A DNA stretch of 64,000 nucleotides, taken from assembly GCA_036872755.1 (NCBI GenBank), contig JAVHNS010000001.1:1550001-1614000 (forward strand). The letters run 5' to 3'. Shown piece by piece: positions 1 through 12,139 of this stretch; position 1 is the first letter of the stretch, and each line of letters opens with the position of its first letter. This DNA comes from Orbilia blumenaviensis. Lineage: Eukaryota > Ascomycota > Orbiliomycetes > Orbiliales > Orbiliaceae. Position numbers and translations under genes: made by a program. Below the pieces are notes generated by a model that was not told the origin of the DNA, did not search any database, and was given only the letters and a program-made list of their open reading frames with translations.

Positions 1-62
1 CGATTAGCCAATATGAACAACCAATACCAAAATGAAATCAATGAACGAAGTTTAAGGCATAC

Positions 63-187
63 TGATAACGGTGCATTCCACCTGGGGACTGTCTTCCTGG
101 CTGGGACTGGCTAGGCGGGAGATGACCGGGTGGTGGAGGCTGCTCCCGCTGGTCGGCCGGGTGCCAACTTTCTTTCGCCGACGTCAT
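63..187 (-). CDS. Possible first exon of a gene running off the left edge
   Basis: A minus-strand reading frame opens with an ATG at 187-185 and encodes about 41 residues beginning MTSAKESWHPADQ, rich in Pro, Gln and Ser, a composition common at the N-termini of fungal regulatory proteins. It meets a GTATGC donor-like site at 62-57, so the coding part would be 187-63 with two bases left over for the next exon, which lies outside the window. The upstream minus-strand DNA (about 200-560) is pyrimidine-rich like a fungal leader. No domain is visible, so no function is assigned. It may be a chance frame. Confidence 0.33.
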
Positions 188-1473
188 TTCGCCGGGAGAT
201 ATTCTGAAGTCCGTGATTATCGATGACCGAGTGCCCAAAAACTATGCAGACCAAAGGGATTTGAGTGTCGGACAAGAACGAGTAGGAGGCTCCGGGATGG
301 TGGGAGAGAAAAAAAACCCAGCGCGTCGCGAGGAGAGCAGGAAAAGCGAGTGCCTGGAAAGCTGGGCAGAAAGAAAAGAACAATAAACCAGCATACGACT
401 GCTGATGAGGAAAAAAAAGCAATACAACGTCGACAAGCTGGGCGCCCACTGGCCCGTCACTGAAGGAGTGAAGTTTTACAGGAAGGTGGTGATGGAGGAG
501 AGGGATGGTGGTGATGATGGTGGTGATAGGTGGAGATAGAGAAGACAAGACGGGGAAGAAAAGGAAGGGAGATTTGGGCCGGAGCGTCGGAGCGCTGTGC
601 AAAAAATGCGTTGGAGCCGACAGTAAATTACCAGGATAGGCAATTGCAAGGAGATATACTAGCCGTATATGGAAATATACGCGTTTCATCGGCCGCGGCA
701 TTTTCCGCCACGATGGATTATGTAATCTCACATGATCATGTCATATCGCCAATTGGTAACTGGTTGTACATGTATGGAGTATTTATACCAGTAGATTGCT
801 ACCCTTGTCTGTGCTAGCTAGGGAGGCTCTAAGAAAAATAAGTCGAGATAGAGAGATCCAGCTATGCATTTGATATATGCTAATATAACAGCGGAAAGTG
901 AAAGGACGAGAAAAAGGAACAAGAGAAAGAAAGAAAAAAAAGTCAGACTTGGAAGACTTATCAAGAACAGAACGAGACAAAAAATAATCCATGTTGAACT
1001 CCTCGGGACGCCTGAAAATGTGAGAGGATATATTGCTCTAAAAGCTTTCGTCTTTTTATTGTCTTCACTGATCGTCTTTCCCCTTCCCTTTCGCTTTTCC
1101 CATTTTTCGCTTCTCAGATCTAGTTAGGGCTCGATGTTCCAGCTTTTCATCTGCCGAGTCCTTCGTTTCTACAATCCTCTCCTCATGAGAGCGAAAAATT
1201 CATTATAGACATGCGGAGCGGGAAATCCTCTAAACCCGAATCTCGTAGTTATTCCAGGGTTGTTGGCCAGATGAGGGCCGAAAAACAAACACGGAAAGAC
1301 CGTTATCAGTGACCCGGCTGGCCGTAATTCTTCGGGCGTCTAGACCGAGAGCGAAGAGAAAGAAAACATTATGGTTAGAACATGTTCTTTATTTATTTTT
1401 ATTTATTTTTTTTAATTTTAATTTTTTCAATTTGCATCGGAATTCGCATGAGAGATGGCTTGAGATAGGATAC
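188..1473. other. Spacer without a supported gene
   Basis: Left part (about 200-560) is purine-rich on the plus strand, as expected for the leader of a minus-strand gene at the window edge. The part next to 1474 should hold the 3' UTR of CKS1 and includes an AT-rich tract at 1386-1435. Open frames here are low-complexity and show no domain. Confidence 0.5.
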
Positions 1474-2014
1474 TCACTTAAAGAGAAGAATATGTGGTTC
1501 GGGCGCATGGACTTCGTAGTGCTCCCACCCAAGTGACTAAATTAGGCTCAATCAGCGATCAGTTCAAACTCCATGCCTCCATGCGCTGGTGATCATCCAG
1601 TATGATAGATATGGTTATGTATGGGGTATATTTTGTACCTGTGTGATACCCAAACCACGCCACTCCTCCTCCTTAAGGATTTTCAGGACGCCATTACTGT
1701 CCTTGTAGTCGTTAGGGATCATATCGAGCATGGCCTTAGGAAGCATCACATGACTAGTGCGACAATCAGTATGTACCCTGGAAGAAGATCTGGCCGGGGA
1801 GCGGACGTACCGGTATTCGTATTTGCTGTCGGAGTATCTATTCGAGTCCGTTGGTTAGGGAGAACCGGGATAGCTGGAGAGCAAGAGGCGAGAATGAGGG
1901 TGTGTACCTGGCAGAGTAGTTGATATCCTGGACGAACTCATCGAGTCTTGCACGTTCGGCCTCGGTGAGCAACCTCGGACCGGATCCAGCTTGACGGTGG
2001 TGGTGACGAGACAT
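1474..2014 (-). CDS. CKS1: Cyclin-dependent kinase regulatory subunit Cks1/Suc1
   Basis: Small adaptor that binds cyclin-dependent kinase (Cdc28/Cdc2) and phosphorylated substrates and helps processive phosphorylation at cell-cycle transitions. Four exons read cleanly on the minus strand: 2014-1908, 1837-1811, 1753-1639 and 1536-1474, giving 103 residues. The start [20 protein letters not shown] is followed by the family signatures [17 protein letters not shown], the [21 protein letters not shown] segment (spanning the third intron), and the C-terminal [10 protein letters not shown]. These contain the phosphate-binding Arg/Trp residues and the [10 protein letters not shown] strand-exchange motif. 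The length is close to fission yeast Suc1 and lacks the Gln-rich tail of budding yeast Cks1. The stop follows directly after LLFK, and the same bases also form a GTGAGT donor-like site (1477-1472), so a short further exon is possible. It is divergent from the Rsc4-like gene. Confidence 0.93.
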
Positions 2015-4460
2015 GGTTGAGTATCGGGTGGGTTTTTGTTTGGTTGGGTGAACGTGTATAGTACAGTATCTAGTTTCGGGAATCGAATATATAGACGCAG
2101 AGTTTTTGTTTATCCTAGTTCGGATGGATCCTAGTAACGTGGCCGGTTGGCAGGTGGACGGATATGGTGAGTCAGAGAGAAAGTTCGAGGAGACGTCGAT
2201 ATAGCGCCCGTTTCTAGGATAGGTGTCGAAGGATACTAAGTACTTAAGAGGTAGCTAGGAGGGTTAAAGGCCAGGCTGAGATAGATATCGATAGAGAAGA
2301 ATGGAGAGGAGGGTGGGGAAGTTGGAGGGAGAGAGAGGACAAGGAGGAGGAGGAGGAGGAGAATAATGGAGAAAGAGTTGTAGAGTTGTAGAGTTGTAGA
2401 GTAGAAGAGATGAAGCTGCAGCTGCGATGACCTTTGGATGGGAGCTCGGAAAGGGTGCTGTTTCTCTTCGTGTGCTTCTAGACTTGTGCTGTTCCTTGTG
2501 CTGCTTCTTCTTTGTGGGGAGATAAACAAGCCTGAGCGGCAGGGACCAACTAAGGAACTACTACCTACCTGGGTTACTTCTGATTCTTTAACCTACCTAC
2601 TGATAGTCCGTAGCGCAAGTAAGACTTGGTAAAAGGTACTTAAATAAGTACTTAGGTAGGCAAGGTACCTACCTACCCAGCAGCAGCGATAACAGCGGTG
2701 GTACAGTACAGTGATCTCCAGTGGTGGTCGGCAGCTAAGGTTAGACAAGAGTGTGGCCAGTAGCAGCGCAGCAGAGGGGTTTTCAGGTGAGGCGATAGAG
2801 ATTTCGGTGGTCAAAGAACCAACTACATAGGTAGCTGTTGAAGAAGGACCAGACCCGGAGCAGTGCGCTGCTGCCACACGTAAACAAACGAAAGAAGGGC
2901 TCCATTGAACGAACCACCTTTGTTCGGGAGCCATATTATAACACGCTACCACCTGGGCAGTCAGTACCAACAATCGATCAATCACATCACATCACAATTC
3001 TAGACCGCTGGTTACAATAGGCAACACACCTACCACCCGCCTCTGATCACGGCTTACCTATTAACTTACACCTAGGTAATAAATACCTAGATACTTACTA
3101 AAGCCTCTAAATTATAGAGCATGGACCGAATATATACCTAGGTAGTATATTACCTATTAATACCTGATATAGGTACCTACCTACCTAGGTACCTAGGTAC
3201 CTAGATACCTAGCTCAATACCTAAGTAAGAGGCAAGTAGGTAGGTAGGTCGGTAGGTCGGTAGGTAGGTGGGTAGGTTCTAGACTCAAGCACTTAGCAGT
3301 CCACCCCGGTACCTGGATACTGGGCCCTAGCTCTGGCACATCATATGTGCACAATATAAAACGCAAAACAAATACCCAAGTTTTAAGTAGAACCTAGCTC
3401 ATCGTTGGCAGAGCAGCTACCTCTACCCATTTAATTAAGTACTTACCTAGGTATCCTAGGAGGTAGGTAGGTAGGTAGGTAGTAAACAGATAGGTAAATA
3501 ACACCTACCTACCGACTATCCCCTTTACAACCCATCGTAAGCTTGCCGGCGAATCCTGGTAGGACGGAAGTTTTTTTTATTCTGATACCGATAGTACATA
3601 CATGCATGGGAAGCCATGTGTTGTGGCCGTCGCGATCTAAGTGAAGGGTACCTTGCATGAAATATAAAAAAAAACCTTTGGGGGTTACGGGGCGTGTTTC
3701 TGCGTTGTTCTGGTCTGCCTATAGTTTGGTCGAATTAACGTTTCCGACGCACAGCACATGTACCGACTTGGGTAGTAGGTAATAATAATAATCGAACCGA
3801 ATCACTTTAGCAGAAAATTAAAGAACAGCCACTGTCGACAAACACCAATTAGATAGATATGCCCACACAAACCACTGCTGGTGCTACTACTGCTATAGAA
3901 AAACCAGCCCCAGGCTTCAAACATTTCCATCAAAGCCCAGTCAGATAATCACTTTTTTTTCCCCTTCTTTCTCTTATTCTTGGATTGCTTTATTCCCGCC
4001 ATCGCTCTCATTCTTTTCCCCCCCTGCCCTCTCTCGTTTTCTCGCTCTCTTCCCTCTCCCGCCATCCATCATCACCACCACCATCACCAACGAGCTTATC
4101 GGTCGCGACACCACTAAACCATCAACCACAATCGCCTCTCAGCAACCACCATCAAGCTAACCTCCCCCTGCCGACAGACAACCATCTCGCTTCCCTCATC
4201 ATCCATTCTTCGTGTTACCGACAGCCACTCGGCACTAACTATCCCCCACCCTCGCGTCCCAGCTCGGCTCTATCCCTGACAGGTCGCACTTCGGAGGATA
4301 GAGCCACAGGCCATCAACCGTCCCTCCCGACACTCTTTGTGGCCTCCCGTGTTCCTTCCTGCCTCTTTCTTTTCCCGTCAGACGCGATCGACGTCGTTCG
4401 CACTCGGTAGGTGTTTGGAGCCTCAGCCTGTCCCTGGAACCGATCGATAGCCGAACAACA
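2015..4460. other. Divergent spacer between CKS1 and the Rsc4-like gene
   Basis: This 2.4-kb region carries the leaders of the two divergent genes. Next to CKS1 are a GGA microsatellite (about 2343-2361) and three copies of GTTGTAGA (2380-2403). The middle is dominated by TAGGTA-type repeats, listed separately. The last 500 bases before 4461 are a strongly pyrimidine-rich, C-rich plus-strand leader. Open frames in it are low-complexity Ser/Pro/His translations of that leader. Confidence 0.6.
2637..3520. repeat. TAGGTA / ACCTAGGT microsatellite cluster
   Basis: Dozens of units of GGTA, TAGGTA and the palindromic ACCTAGGT are spread over about 880 bases, densest at 2637-2680, 3055-3085, 3128-3270 and 3445-3510. 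The run near 3175-3215 alternates ACCTACCT and ACCTAGGT, so it is nearly self-complementary and could form hairpins. Clusters of this motif are common in spacers of filamentous ascomycetes. No coding potential is seen inside. Confidence 0.85.
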
Positions 4461-7115
4461 ATGAGGAGAGCTACCAAAAGAAAGGAGCAGTCCGGCTCCC
4501 CAACCAAAGACAGCGACTCGTCTAAGAGAATGCGACAGACCAATTCAGTAAGCTGCCTTGATCTCTCTCTCTCTCACTTCGCCTTCGATAACTCGTCAGT
4601 GAGGTGAAAAAAACTAACCTGTTATCGACTAAACTCGAAAAGCCTGTCTCTTTCGACTTCTCTGAAACACAGTCCGTGGCCGACTTTGGCAGAGCTGCTC
4701 TGAAATTGGTCAGGGAAGCAACGGAATCCCGACGGTAGGTTCCCATTCCACCATTCTTCCCCCTCTTCCTTTGCTACCGCCATCGTCTCGGCCTCCCATT
4801 TGATGTAGTTTATGTTGTGGTGAGTTGTGACCTAGAAGTTGGGAGATGGTGGGGAGAGTTGTGTGAATGAATGGAGATGAGCTTTTGGAGAGGGGAAGAA
4901 GGAAAAGAGGGACATTAAATGGGGAAACGAGACGACGCCCAGTAGCTTCCCTGGATTGATTGATTGACAAGACGGACCGTACTAACGTGCATTGGCGGAT
5001 AAGCAGGGGCATTCTGATCGCATCCAACTTCGAGACCCTCCCATCCAAGGTAAGCTCATTCGCACCCATCTCGAACATTCGGGCCTCATTGGACCGCTCC
5101 CTCCCGATTCCAGAATGCCATCTGCAGCTACCCGTCCCATAATCTTGGCGAAGCCCTCCGTTATCGTACCTGCATATGCGGATACACGGGACGCTCGCTG
5201 CAGCCCAGTATCTTCACAGAAACATGGATTGGCTAATTGCACACCCGCACACCGCTTGTGTTGTCGCTCTTTCCAGGAGGACCTGCCGGAATACTACACA
5301 ATCGTCCAAAAACCAATCGCCCTAGATACAATAGAAGTAAGCCCTTCGCCTTCGTCTGTCGGAACCTTCACCTATCCAGAGTGCGCTCTGCTAACGGTTT
5401 TCTGCGTTGGGTGATCTTTACAGTCTAAGCTGGATGCCTATCAGTCTGTCGAGGAAATACTTGAGGACTTCAGATTGATGGAAACAAACGCGAACACGTT
5501 CAATAAGACCAATTCTTTGATCGCCCAGTTCTCGACAAAGATCCGTATCATAGTTGAGGAGTTTGTCACTGCATTTAACTCGACACCTCCGAAGAATACA
5601 AATGGTACCCCCCCAGGGGCAACTGGACCATCTTACAAGGATACCCAGGATTCACTCCTGGGTGTTCTCGACAACATCCTCAACGAAGTGAAGGACTCTA
5701 GGTACGCCCCATGATCCCTATCGGCAACCACCTCGACATCGCCCCCCACCTCGACATCGCACTGACTTTACTTCCCTGGTATAGTGGTCTAAGTTTTGTC
5801 GGCGACTTCTTCAGGTCGCTTGTCCCGAAGAAGGAGTATCCGGACTACTACCGGATCATTAAGAACCCCATCTCGTTGAAGGAAATCGACAGGAAGGTCA
5901 AGAACAAGACCTATCCTCAGGGTACGATGGTGTCTAACTTTGAGGATGACATTTTCCTCATGCTCGCCAATTGCGCTCTGTTCAATGAGCCGGCGAGCGA
6001 GGTAATGGCCGACGCCAAAATCCTAGAGGTATGTCCGGTCAGCATGGATAAGACCAAGATTCACATCATCCTCACGGCTGTACAGTTCTAACAATCTGTA
6101 ATACAGGCGTGGTTTATACCTGCCATGGCAAGGAAGAGGCAAGAGCTCGGACTACCCCCCAGGACCCTACCCCCAAAGGACAAATCCCCGAATGAAATTA
6201 AATTTGAGGATATTCCTATTGAGAACGGCAGCGAACCAGGGCGGTCTCGCGTCACTCTAAAACTAAATGGTCCTAAAAAAGCGGGGAGTCCAGCCTCCAT
6301 ATCCGCTACGAACTCCAGGCAGACGACAGCAGCGTCGACCCCCGCTGCCTTCAGCACCGCCCAGTCACCGCCCCCAGCCCCAGAATCCCTCCAACGCAAC
6401 CCCTTCCAGAGCTCTCGCTCCCCCCATCCAGCCAATTCCGCCCCTGCAAAGGGTGTGGAGGAAAAGTCCATGTCGCCAGCATTGCCTCCGGCAAACAACG
6501 TGGCTGTTACCCCAGCTCCAGTAGCAAAGCCAGAAACAAATATCCCAAAATTTGCCGAGCTTCGACTAAACCCGCACTCCATTAAGAATGGAGTAATACT
6601 CCAACCAAGCGAGCCATCGAACTACTCGATTGTACGCCGTCCCGAGACCAGTAAGCTATAAATATACCCAGTCCCCTTCATTTGCCCTATATAGACTAAT
6701 GTGATATTTAGCGGAACGCGATTCCCCAGTCCAGGCCCTAGTTGTGACTATTGAATCAGACACCAATGAGCCGCGCTCTATCGTGGTACGGCCTGAGAAG
6801 GATAGATGGAGGTCGGGTTCCATCATCCCTTTGAACCCAGGCCAAACCAATATCCGTTTCGAGATGTACCCTCACGCAAAATTTCTCGAGGGCCCTCACG
6901 GATTCTGGGTTAAACATGTGGGGCACCACCCCACAGTTCTCCCTATCCCCCCCATGGAATCAGGAAAGCGTTGCACATATGACCTTCAGATAACACCTGG
7001 GAAGGATAACTCGCTCGAATTCATATCCGACATGGTGACTGCGGGCAGCCAAAATAAGGAGTACGTAGAAAGAGCCGTCTTCTGGTTCAGTTTCATGATC
7101 GGTCCTGCCCATTAG
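4461..7115 (+). CDS. RSC4: Rsc4-like tandem-bromodomain subunit of the RSC chromatin remodeller
   Basis: Nuclear subunit of the RSC (SWI/SNF-class) nucleosome remodeller that reads acetylated histone tails. Eight exons (4461-4547, 4643-4734, 5007-5049, 5277-5336, 5424-5701, 5785-6028, 6107-6650, 6712-7115) give 583 residues. Bromodomain 1 spans about residues 40-150, with EDLPEYYTIVQKPIALDTIE and a NANTFN motif containing the acetyl-lysine-contacting Asn. Bromodomain 2 spans about 187-275, with KKEYPDYYRIIKNPISLKEI and NCALFNEP. A Pro/Ser linker follows, and then a C-terminal beta-rich domain (about 455-583) ending WFSFMIGPAH. No BAH domain is present, which separates it from Rsc1/Rsc2 and fits Rsc4. 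The N-terminus is basic and nuclear-like. The start is the first ATG after a pyrimidine-rich leader. Confidence 0.88.
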
Positions 7116-8349
7116 AATAGGACAAGGCCAGTCAATACAACAACCACGAGAAGGCGCCCACGTGTCAAGTCAACCCAGAAACCACAAAGTCCGATACGAC
7201 CCGTCAGCCCAGCTGACCCTAGTCTCGAGGTCGACCCTAGACTTTTTTGGTTTTCCAAGGCGACTGAGCAGTTCTATAGGCTCCCATACTCGATAAGGTC
7301 ACGGCCGGGGGTCGTGTCCCCCTCCCTCGGGACACCCACCTACAACATCGTCTCTTCGCCGAAGTAGGCCCCAGTCACAACAACAACAACAACAAGTACA
7401 GCTTTTCCCGCAAGCTTTTCTCCCCGGGTTTCTTTCCTAAGCTTCTTTCCTCCTTCTTTTCTTTCACAGAGTTAATTGTGCGGGGTGCTCGCTCTATTTC
7501 CTCTTCTCCTCAAACTGAACTGGCTTCATAATTCAGCTATCACAAGTGGTTTAAACCAGTCCCCCACCCCTTCTTAAACATATCCCTTATTTTATTAATT
7601 CATTTTTGTTGTTTCTATCTGCTACTGAAATACCTTTCCTCGTACGCTGAAGAACGTAACGAAGGGTGAATCCCTTTCCTGTGCCGTTTACCGCATTATA
7701 TTTCCTTTGACTCGCAGAAAAAAGATACATGTCATCCCTTTACAGATGCATTACTTGGCGGTGGCCATCACTAGCACCTACTTGCTCTTACTCACCCACT
7801 TTCACGTGTATTATACTAGGACTCTTTATTCTCCTCCTTTTCTCCCTCTCATCATTCCGGTAATCCGTCTCTGCGCTTGGCTTTCTTTTTCTCTCGTTTT
7901 CTTTTACACAAAAATGGCGCAATAAGCTTTACAGAACTTCTATATCAATCCATCATACCCTATGCTCCCCTTTTTTTGTTATATAGTATAGAGCTTTTCA
8001 TAAACCAAAGCTTCCATAGATGTCATCGCTTATAGTAGGCCTTAGAAAGTACCTTAGACAGACCTAGGTACCTGCGTTGCGAACGAAGAAAACACAACAT
8101 GGTTATACCGTTTTCAGACATGTTACTACAGGGATTATCCAGGCTAGATTGATCTTTGTGTGTTTTTGTTGTGCGCAGGTCAAGCTGGATGATATCAAAT
8201 GTATGGAATATAGAAGGCCCTTGTAGACGTTTTATTATATGGTAGCATAGTAGTGATATATCGTTTGGTTTGGTATTGGCTTAGAGAGCTTTATAAATTT
8301 AATTCTATTATCTTCTGACTTCTGGTTATTTTCAATTCATTTCTTTTGC

Positions 8350-8371
8350 TTTTTTTTTTTTTTTTTTTTTT
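8350..8371. repeat. T22 homopolymer
   Basis: Uninterrupted run of 22 T on the plus strand in the gene-free spacer. Confidence 0.95.
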
Positions 8372-8453
8372 GCCTTTGTCATGTTCTTCTCGCTTGGGTA
8401 AACAGTAGTTATACGAGGAGGCAGGGCTATACGGTATGGTTTAATATCTGGGT

Positions 8454-8480
8454 ATGGTATAGTATAGTGTACTATACCAT
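8454..8480. repeat. Perfect 11-bp inverted repeat
   Basis: The arms ATGGTATAGTA (8454-8464) and TACTATACCAT (8470-8480) are exact reverse complements around a 5-base loop. It lies 1.3 kb beyond the Rsc4-like stop, without a gene. It could be a transcript hairpin or a protein-binding site; no function can be read from it. Confidence 0.8.
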
Positions 8481-9741
8481 CAGAAACCTGGGTTTTTTCG
8501 ATCGGAGGATATGCCTGGTTATGGGGCGTACTTGTCGCAAGGGTAATATATGTATGTATGCACACATACGTGGGGGGCATAGCTATAGGTATACAATACG
8601 TTCGTTGGAAATTGGGGGTAGAGTATTGAAGAGGAGAGGTTGGGTGTTGGGCTGGATCTTACAGTTTTGTCAGCTCAAATACATACTTGGTTATAAGGAC
8701 TGGATTGATCCTTTCATATTATGGTAATTGTATGGGTGATTATAGGTTTAGCTACCTAGGTACTTGTGTACTGACTTGTGTACTCTTGGTGTATGCGGCC
8801 CACTGACTAATGGTGTTTTAGAAGGTAATGAAGTGCGGCGTTGTAGTTGTGGTAGTGTCGCTACAATGTCGCCATGGTGCCGCTGTAGCGTCGTCATTTA
8901 CACAATCCCACTTAAGTACATCACCTAATAGTTCAGTGTGAACATCGGAACTCGGTCAATCCGGAGAATCCGTACCCAAGCCCCGCGCGTGGCCTCAGTA
9001 AATTGAAGTTCCAGATCAATTCATTGCGCAGCCATGGGTCAATATCGGGGCTGGCTTATCTTATCTTGTTCATGTATAACACATTTCATAGCATACGTTT
9101 ATACATGGCATCTTACCTAGAGTGAATTAACACACTGAAGCACCGATTCTGTATTATAATTTCTTAGCTATAATTCCGGGAGCTCACGATCAGTGGTTCA
9201 TCTGCAGTATATGCAGTAGCTCAGACGTAGGCTGACCGGAGGGCACCTCAATCCGAACGCTGGAGCAGGAATAACTCTGCCCCTGGTTCGATATGTAAGT
9301 ACATCGAGATATCATTCCGAACCCAAGATTGATATGCCCAAGCCAAGCATCGCCATCCTATGCGGTTTTGGCCCATATCTTACCAATTCCCCTATACAAA
9401 ATCGGTAGGATATCATATCATGCAAGGCAATCTAAAACAGCAGTACAGGTTCCTGAGCTCCCAGATGCCCATATATTGTTCGGGGTATATAATTCGCTGT
9501 AAAAAAAAAAAAACAAGTTCTGTATAGAAGAATACGTAATTCTGTGTATATGGTTCGGAAAAATTTTATATATAAGCTTACGCGCACGGTTCGGAAGGGA
9601 TTTCCTGATGGGCGAATATTTCCGATTTGCTGGGCGAGATTTACCCAACCGATATCGATTCTGGGATGGCATGCATAGCCCCGCGGAATACGTCGAACAA
9701 CGCACCGTAGGAGTAGATACTGTACAAATGATGGCTTATTC

Positions 9742-9766
9742 TTTTTTTTTTTTTTTTTTTTTTTTT
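9742..9766. repeat. T25 homopolymer
   Basis: Uninterrupted run of 25 T in AT-rich spacer upstream of the MDR reductase. Confidence 0.95.
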
Positions 9767-10254
9767 GTTTTCCAATTTCATTAATATTATTTACACAGAT
9801 GTCGAATATTAGAGCTTGGGCAGGTATGCATATCCGGATGCTGTATGCTTCATTACAATGGATACCTGAGTTGTAAAGTTTGTGGTGGGGCTATAACCAG
9901 TACTCTCACTAACATGCGGCGTCCTCAACCCGTGAAACTAGGTTAACGCGGGCCGCTTTGTGGAGGCTGATTTACGAGACCAGGTTAACTTAAAAAAAAA
10001 CTAGTATACAGACGCAAATACAAGCAAGGGAAAGCTTTATATATGGTTATGTAGGTAGCATTAATAATAGATCATCATCGGTCTAACAAGTTAGCATGCA
10101 TACAAGAAATCTTGGAAAGGGGTGCTGCATGTTATATGCGGCTATGGTGTAAATGCGCTTATAGACGGGTGGTCCTTGCGTATGCATGCATCACGGAATA
10201 AAATATAGGTAGTAGGGCTGTCTATGAGCCAAGTTGGGTGGAGGGGTAAGAATG

Positions 10255-10262
10255 TATATAAG
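10255..10262 (+). promoter_or_regulatory. TATA box of the MDR reductase
   Basis: TATATAAG lies 210 bases upstream of the ATG at 10465, followed by a T- and C-rich leader. The position and match suggest the core promoter; this is inferred from sequence only. Confidence 0.5.
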
Positions 10263-10464
10263 TGGACCTTATTCAATCAACGAGGCTCTTCGATACCGTG
10301 ATATAGAGGTTCCAATCAGTATTCAATTCGAGTATATACGGTTACCAAGACCTCCATCTTTCTTATATTCAAACCTTTTCTCCCCAATTCCTCAAATATT
10401 AATAGATATACTTTTCGAGTTATACTGCTTTACCAAATCGCGGAGAGACTTACTCTGATACAAA

Positions 10465-11866
10465 ATGGCAGCAACATATTCTACGAAACAGTGGTTCGTC
10501 AAGGAACGTTCGGGAGATAATGTAGATGTTGAAAAGGCGTTCGAGTTGGTTGCAAAGGATCTATCAGTAGATGATCTAAAGGAAGGACAGGTGCTTGCGA
10601 AAGCTATTTTATTCTCTAATGATCCCACACAGAGAACTTGGATCAACAAGGATGCTGTCGAGGGGAGGCATTATCGAGTTGTAAGTATACATTATTCTTA
10701 TCCCATATAAAAAACTTACCGTGCTATAATATCTATAAGCCAGGATGTTTTTACTAACATTTCCCAACCTACCAAATATATAGCCACTCAAGGACGGTGA
10801 TCCCATGGAAGCATACGCAATTGTGGAAATCATCGAGTCCAGGAATGGGGAATACCAAAAGGGAGATCTGGTATTTGCCTCCGCTTTCTGGGCTGAGTAT
10901 TTTATATTGGCTCCCGAGTCTCTTATATTCAAAATAGAGGGTGATCCGGCTGATACTTTGACACTGGGGCTTACCGTAAGACCCATACTTCCGATGTAGT
11001 CTACCCCCTGGTAAATTGTGACTGGAAACTAATGTGAAATTGATCGAACTAGGGACTAACCGCCTACTTCGGGCTCCTCACCGTCGGCGCTGCCACCTCC
11101 AAAGACAGTACAATCGTAGTTTCCGTGGCCGGCGGCGCAACCGGCTCCGTCGTCTGCCAAATCGCAAAAAACGTCCTAGGTGTCAAAAACGTAGTAGGCA
11201 TCACGGGATCAGACTCCAAATGCGAGGTCTTAAAGAAAACCTGTGGGTGCGATTATGCATTAAACTATCGTTCTCCAAGCTTTAAGCAAGATTTTGAAGA
11301 TTCTACGAAGGGAGGTATCGATTTATACTTTGATAATGTTGGAGGGTGGATTTCGGATATGGTGATTGTGAAGATTAAAGAGTTTGGGAGGGTGATTGTT
11401 TGTGGGGCTATTAGTATATATGATGATATGAAGGGTGGAGCGGTTTCAGCGGGGATATCGAGGGACACATGGATGCAGGTGGTGAGTTTACATTCTTTTT
11501 TTTTTTTCCCAGTGATGCATTGATGGTCGATAAAGATGCTGATATAAGTATGTAGATTTTCCATAAGATCAGGATAGAAGGCTTTATCGTGCTGCAATTC
11601 ACAGACCAGTATGCGAAGGGGCTGACGGATTTGTGGACTTGGTTGGCGGAGGGGAAGATTCAACTAATCAAGCAGGTCTGGGAGGCGGGGATCGAGGATG
11701 TGCCGAAGGGCATGTCAAAGTTGCTGAACGGGTGAGCATCTATTTCTTTTTTATATATCCTTCAAAGAGATTTAAATTTTAAATTTGGTCATGTTAGCTA
11801 ATTGGGCACTTGTCTAGTGAAAATACCGGCAAGCTAATCACCAAAGTTATCCATTCACAACGTTAA
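10465..11866 (+). CDS. NADP-dependent medium-chain reductase (PTGR/CurA-type MDR family)
   Basis: Cytosolic zinc-independent oxidoreductase of the family that includes prostaglandin reductase/leukotriene B4 dehydrogenase and bacterial CurA. These reduce activated carbon-carbon double bonds of enones using NADPH. Five exons (10465-10680, 10784-10975, 11053-11481, 11556-11731, 11818-11866) close in frame to 353 residues, the usual family length. Visible features are an N-terminal GroES-like fold with SNDPTQRTWI (family pattern for substrate and cofactor contact), GLTAYFGL at 137-144, the dinucleotide-binding loop AGGATGSVVCQIAK at 162-175, YFDNVGG, CGAIS, and the C-terminal NGENTGKLITKV that matches the family ending. 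No zinc-binding Cys cluster is seen. The substrate is unknown. It is convergent with the minus-strand gene at 12140. Confidence 0.9.
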
Positions 11867-12139
11867 GCCCATCAGTCGATTGAATTCGAGGCTTGGATCG
11901 GTCTGGATAGGGATATGGCAATTTAGAAAGATAAATTAGTTTAGCTGTAACAACATGGTGATATATTATTGTTATTATTAAACTAAGGCTCTAAACTTAA
12001 TTTTAAAACATGTGAGATCGCACCAATATGCATATGACTGATACATTTTGATATTATACTTAAAACGTTAAGTGTACGCCAGCGCTTTCAGAACACCGAT
12101 TTTGGTCGTGGCAGAATTGTACTACCATCCCTCTTTATC

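Larger units (their letters stand above)
7116..10464. other. Gene-free spacer between the Rsc4-like gene and the MDR reductase
   Basis: The first 1 kb is T- and C-rich and probably includes the 3' UTR of the upstream gene. The rest is AT-rich with T runs at 8350-8371 (22) and 9742-9766 (25), an 11-bp inverted repeat at 8454-8480, and scattered ACCTAGGTA motifs. Frames here are short and low-complexity and are broken by runs. I see no RNA gene. Confidence 0.55.

Noticed and set aside
2236..2985. Ser/Leu/Thr frames on both strands upstream of CKS1
   Set aside because: Low-complexity translations of microsatellites and leader DNA; no domain or splice support.
3985..4410. 141-codon Ser/Pro/His frame before the Rsc4-like gene
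   Set aside because: Translation of the C-rich leader; the bromodomain gene starts at 4461 in a different arrangement.
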